A stretch of DNA of 7,011 bases from Chloracidobacterium sp. UBA7659 (GTDB taxonomy: Bacteria > Acidobacteriota > Blastocatellia > Pyrinomonadales > Pyrinomonadaceae), in assembly GCA_002483395.1 (NCBI GenBank), contig DLHV01000164.1:4305-11315 (forward strand), read 5' to 3'. The notes under the pieces were generated by a model. The model did no database searches, had not been told where the DNA came from, and saw nothing but the letters and a program-made list of their open reading frames with translations. The number at the start of each line of letters is the position of its first letter. The stretch's first letter is position 1. Of the stretch, positions 5,349 through 7,011 are shown piece after piece. Position numbers and translations under genes: made by a program.

Positions 5349-7011
5349 TCACCGTCGAACCAACGCGCGAGCATTGCCCGCATTTCCATTGGCGTCAAAG
5401 ACGCGGAGTGTTACCACGTATTCTCCGGGAGTTTTTACCACAAGCTCGATCACGTATCGTTCATCGGGCGAATCCGAGATGCCGTCCTCGGCAAAAACCG
5501 CTTGCCATTCGTCGCCATTAACGCTGTATTCGGCGCGGTTCAGGTAACTTGCTTTGTCGGACGCCGCGAATATCACGCGGGCATTCTCGCCGTTGATCTT
5601 TGGCGTATCGACCAGTGTTACGCCCGGTTGACCGTTATCGATATCGAACGGCTCACTTACTTTTTCGCCGGTCAAAAACTGGCCAGCCGGGTTTACTGGC
5701 GAATCCTTTGCAACGATCTTGACCGTGTAGCGACCGTCGGCGAGAGATTGGCCGTCTATCGTAAAGAAATTTTCAGCAATGTTTTCGCGAAGCAGCTTGT
5801 AGGCCGTTTCGCCTACTTCTTTGTAATAAATGTCATAGACCAGATTGTCGGCGTTTCGGTCTTCGGCCGTCCACTGGAACGCACGGGCGGCTCGCTGAAA
5901 CGCCCGCCGCGGCGGGACGGAGGCATTCGGTACGCCGAATGTTTGCGGGTCGAGGCCCGACAACTCAATATTTGGATCGACCTGTATCGGCGGATTCGCG
6001 AGCAAACCGACGTTGGTCGGCAAGATATTTATCGACAGAACTTCGGGGGCGATATTCCGCGGCAGAAACGAAACACTGACCTCATTCAAAGTGGGATTTA
6101 CACTGCCGTTCTTTAGGACCGCCCGCCATTGCAGAAATTTTGCTTTTGGACTGGTGACCTGGCCGCTGCCGGTTGTGCTGCTTACTGTACTCCATGTGCT
6201 CCATGTTTCTTCGGGCCGTTCAGTGTTGCCGGAACGGGTTTGGATCTGCACGTTGCCGGTGGATCGCCACCATATTCTGCCCCAGGACGCAACGGACTTC
6301 GCGTCGAGGACGGCAGATTCGTAGGTCCCTTCGGCGACCGTCTCAGGGCCGATTTTGTAAAGCGTTCCCTGATTGCTGGATGTCGCGTAAAGATTCGATC
6401 CGACGCCCTTTATCGTCGAGATCTTGCTGGCTTCCGTCTGCATCATAAGCGTTTCACGGCCGTCGTTGCCGATGCTGTATATCCGCCCCTTGTCCGATGT
6501 GCCGAGCATTACGCCGTTGCCGGTTTGATGCGCGTACAGGGAAAATCCGGCAATTGTCGTCGATGTCCATAGAACGTCGGTGCCGCCGTCGGGCAAAATT
6601 CGATAGACAGCGGATTTTGCTCCGGTAAGATCGTAGCGGCTCTTTTGCGGCGGTTCGGGGGTAAATGGCGATTTGTTGGCTGAAACGGTCTTGCTTTCCG
6701 GAGCGGCAGGATTTGCCGTCGCCGCTGCAGGTGTCGCGGCTGAGGCTGACTCACCCAATGCGAGGACGTAGATCGAACCGTCGGGACCGATTACCAACTC
6801 GTGTATTTCGCGGAGCGGTGAGTCCAAGAGCGCGAAGGGCTTGCCGTGAATGTCGAACTTGAGCACTAAGCCATTCGAATCAGTTCCGGCGTACAGATTG
6901 CCCGCTCCGTCAACAGCAAGCGTGATTATGTGCGAATCGCTCGTGTCGAAAAGCAGCGAAGCGTCCGGCGGAGCATTGGCTGTTTTGACGCGGTAAATCT
7001 TGCCGCTCTCC
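5349..7011 (-). CDS. Beta-propeller plus Ig-like domain protein, N-terminus cut by window edge
   Basis: An open frame enters from the right edge (first full codon 7010-7008) and ends at TGA 5351-5349; 553 residues are visible and the N-terminus is missing. A GTG at 6866 is internal because the frame continues upstream with matching protein features. Visible residues 1-240 show repeated strand-turn units typical of propellers, such as AVDGAGNLYAGTDSNGLVLKFD, GPDGSIYVLALGE, GVMLGTSDKGRIYSI and GSNLYATSSNQGTLYKI. A low-complexity Ala/Pro insert lies near 85-115. Next is a beta-sandwich-like module with SWGRIWWRS, QTRSGNT and ETWSTWS, ending in FLQWRAVLKNG. The C-terminus, from NIAPEVLSINILP onward, looks like two FN3/Ig-like domains ending in GEYVVTLRVFDANGNAGNARALVRR. 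Probably exported, though the signal region is outside the window. Function unknown; similar proteins are familiar from Acidobacteriota. Confidence 0.88.
   Translation of the reverse strand, partial: ESGKIYRVKTANAPPDASLLFDTSDSHIITLAVDGAGNLYAGTDSNGLVLKFDIHGKPFALLDSPLREIHELVIGPDGSIYVLALGESASAATPAAATANPAAPESKTVSANKSPFTPEPPQKSRYDLTGAKSAVYRILPDGGTDVLWTSTTIAGFSLYAHQTGNGVMLGTSDKGRIYSIGNDGRETLMMQTEASKISTIKGVGSNLYATSSNQGTLYKIGPETVAEGTYESAVLDAKSVASWGRIWWRSTGNVQIQTRSGNTERPEETWSTWSTVSSTTGSGQVTSPKAKFLQWRAVLKNGSVNPTLNEVSVSFLPRNIAPEVLSINILPTNVGLLANPPIQVDPNIELSGLDPQTFGVPNASVPPRRAFQRAARAFQWTAEDRNADNLVYDIYYKEVGETAYKLLRENIAENFFTIDGQSLADGRYTVKIVAKDSPVNPAGQFLTGEKVSEPFDIDNGQPGVTLVDTPKINGENARVIFAASDKASYLNRAEYSVNGDEWQAVFAEDGISDSPDERYVIELVVKTPGEYVVTLRVFDANGNAGNARALVRR

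Noticed and set aside
5502..6116. Plus-strand open frame of 204 codons
   Set aside because: Antisense to the propeller/Ig gene, which reads as a regular beta-rich protein along its whole length.
6864..6866. GTG at 6866 as start of the propeller gene
   Set aside because: The frame stays open to the right edge and the 48 upstream residues include a clear propeller repeat (AVDGAGNLYAGTDSNG), so the gene begins outside the window.

Overview
The window (7,011 bp, moderate GC with AT-richer spacers) reads as ordinary chromosomal DNA from a Gram-negative-like environmental bacterium. My best guess is Acidobacteriota, probably the Blastocatellia/Pyrinomonadales lineage. That guess rests on remembered similarity: several small zinc-ribbon proteins with lineage-specific bodies, a zinc-ribbon protein ending in a QFTKYSRLQ-type tail, a propeller/Ig protein with a QTRSGNT...TWS segment, and 7-bp tandem repeats near gene junctions. 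No search was run. I see no rRNA, tRNA, CRISPR array, insertion sequence, integrase or phage gene.

Layout. Positions 1-1710 hold three minus-strand genes. In transcription order they are a NYN/PIN-like nuclease-fold protein (1710-1003), a DUF2203 protein that overlaps it by 4 bp (1006-632), and, after a 193-bp spacer with its own strong sigma70-like promoter, a zinc-ribbon protein that runs off the left edge (438-1). A 301-bp divergent spacer (1711-2011) separates these from a plus-strand trio: a zinc-ribbon protein (2012-3019), an RlmB/TrmH-family 2'-O-methyltransferase that overlaps it by 4 bp (3016-3876), and a two-TM zinc-ribbon membrane protein 13 bp further on (3890-4450). The trio converges on a minus-strand short-chain dehydrogenase (5289-4453), and the two stop codons share one 20-bp inverted repeat. 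Upstream of the dehydrogenase on the minus strand is a large propeller-plus-Ig-like protein that runs off the right edge (7011-5349).

How the genes may work together. The NYN/DUF2203 pair and the zinc-ribbon/RlmB/zinc-ribbon trio look like two translationally coupled units facing away from a shared control region. The sequence shows RNA-related chemistry in both (a putative ribonuclease fold and an rRNA methyltransferase), but a shared pathway is only inference. The dehydrogenase and the propeller protein have no evident link to them.

The points most worth a second look are three tracts of 7-bp tandem repeats with different units, two of them inside the N-terminal extension of the RlmB gene; three otherwise unrelated proteins with the same CxxC-x10-CxxC zinc ribbon; and a small palindrome placed exactly in the spacer of the best promoter. 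I did not find convincing evidence for a wholly new multi-gene system.
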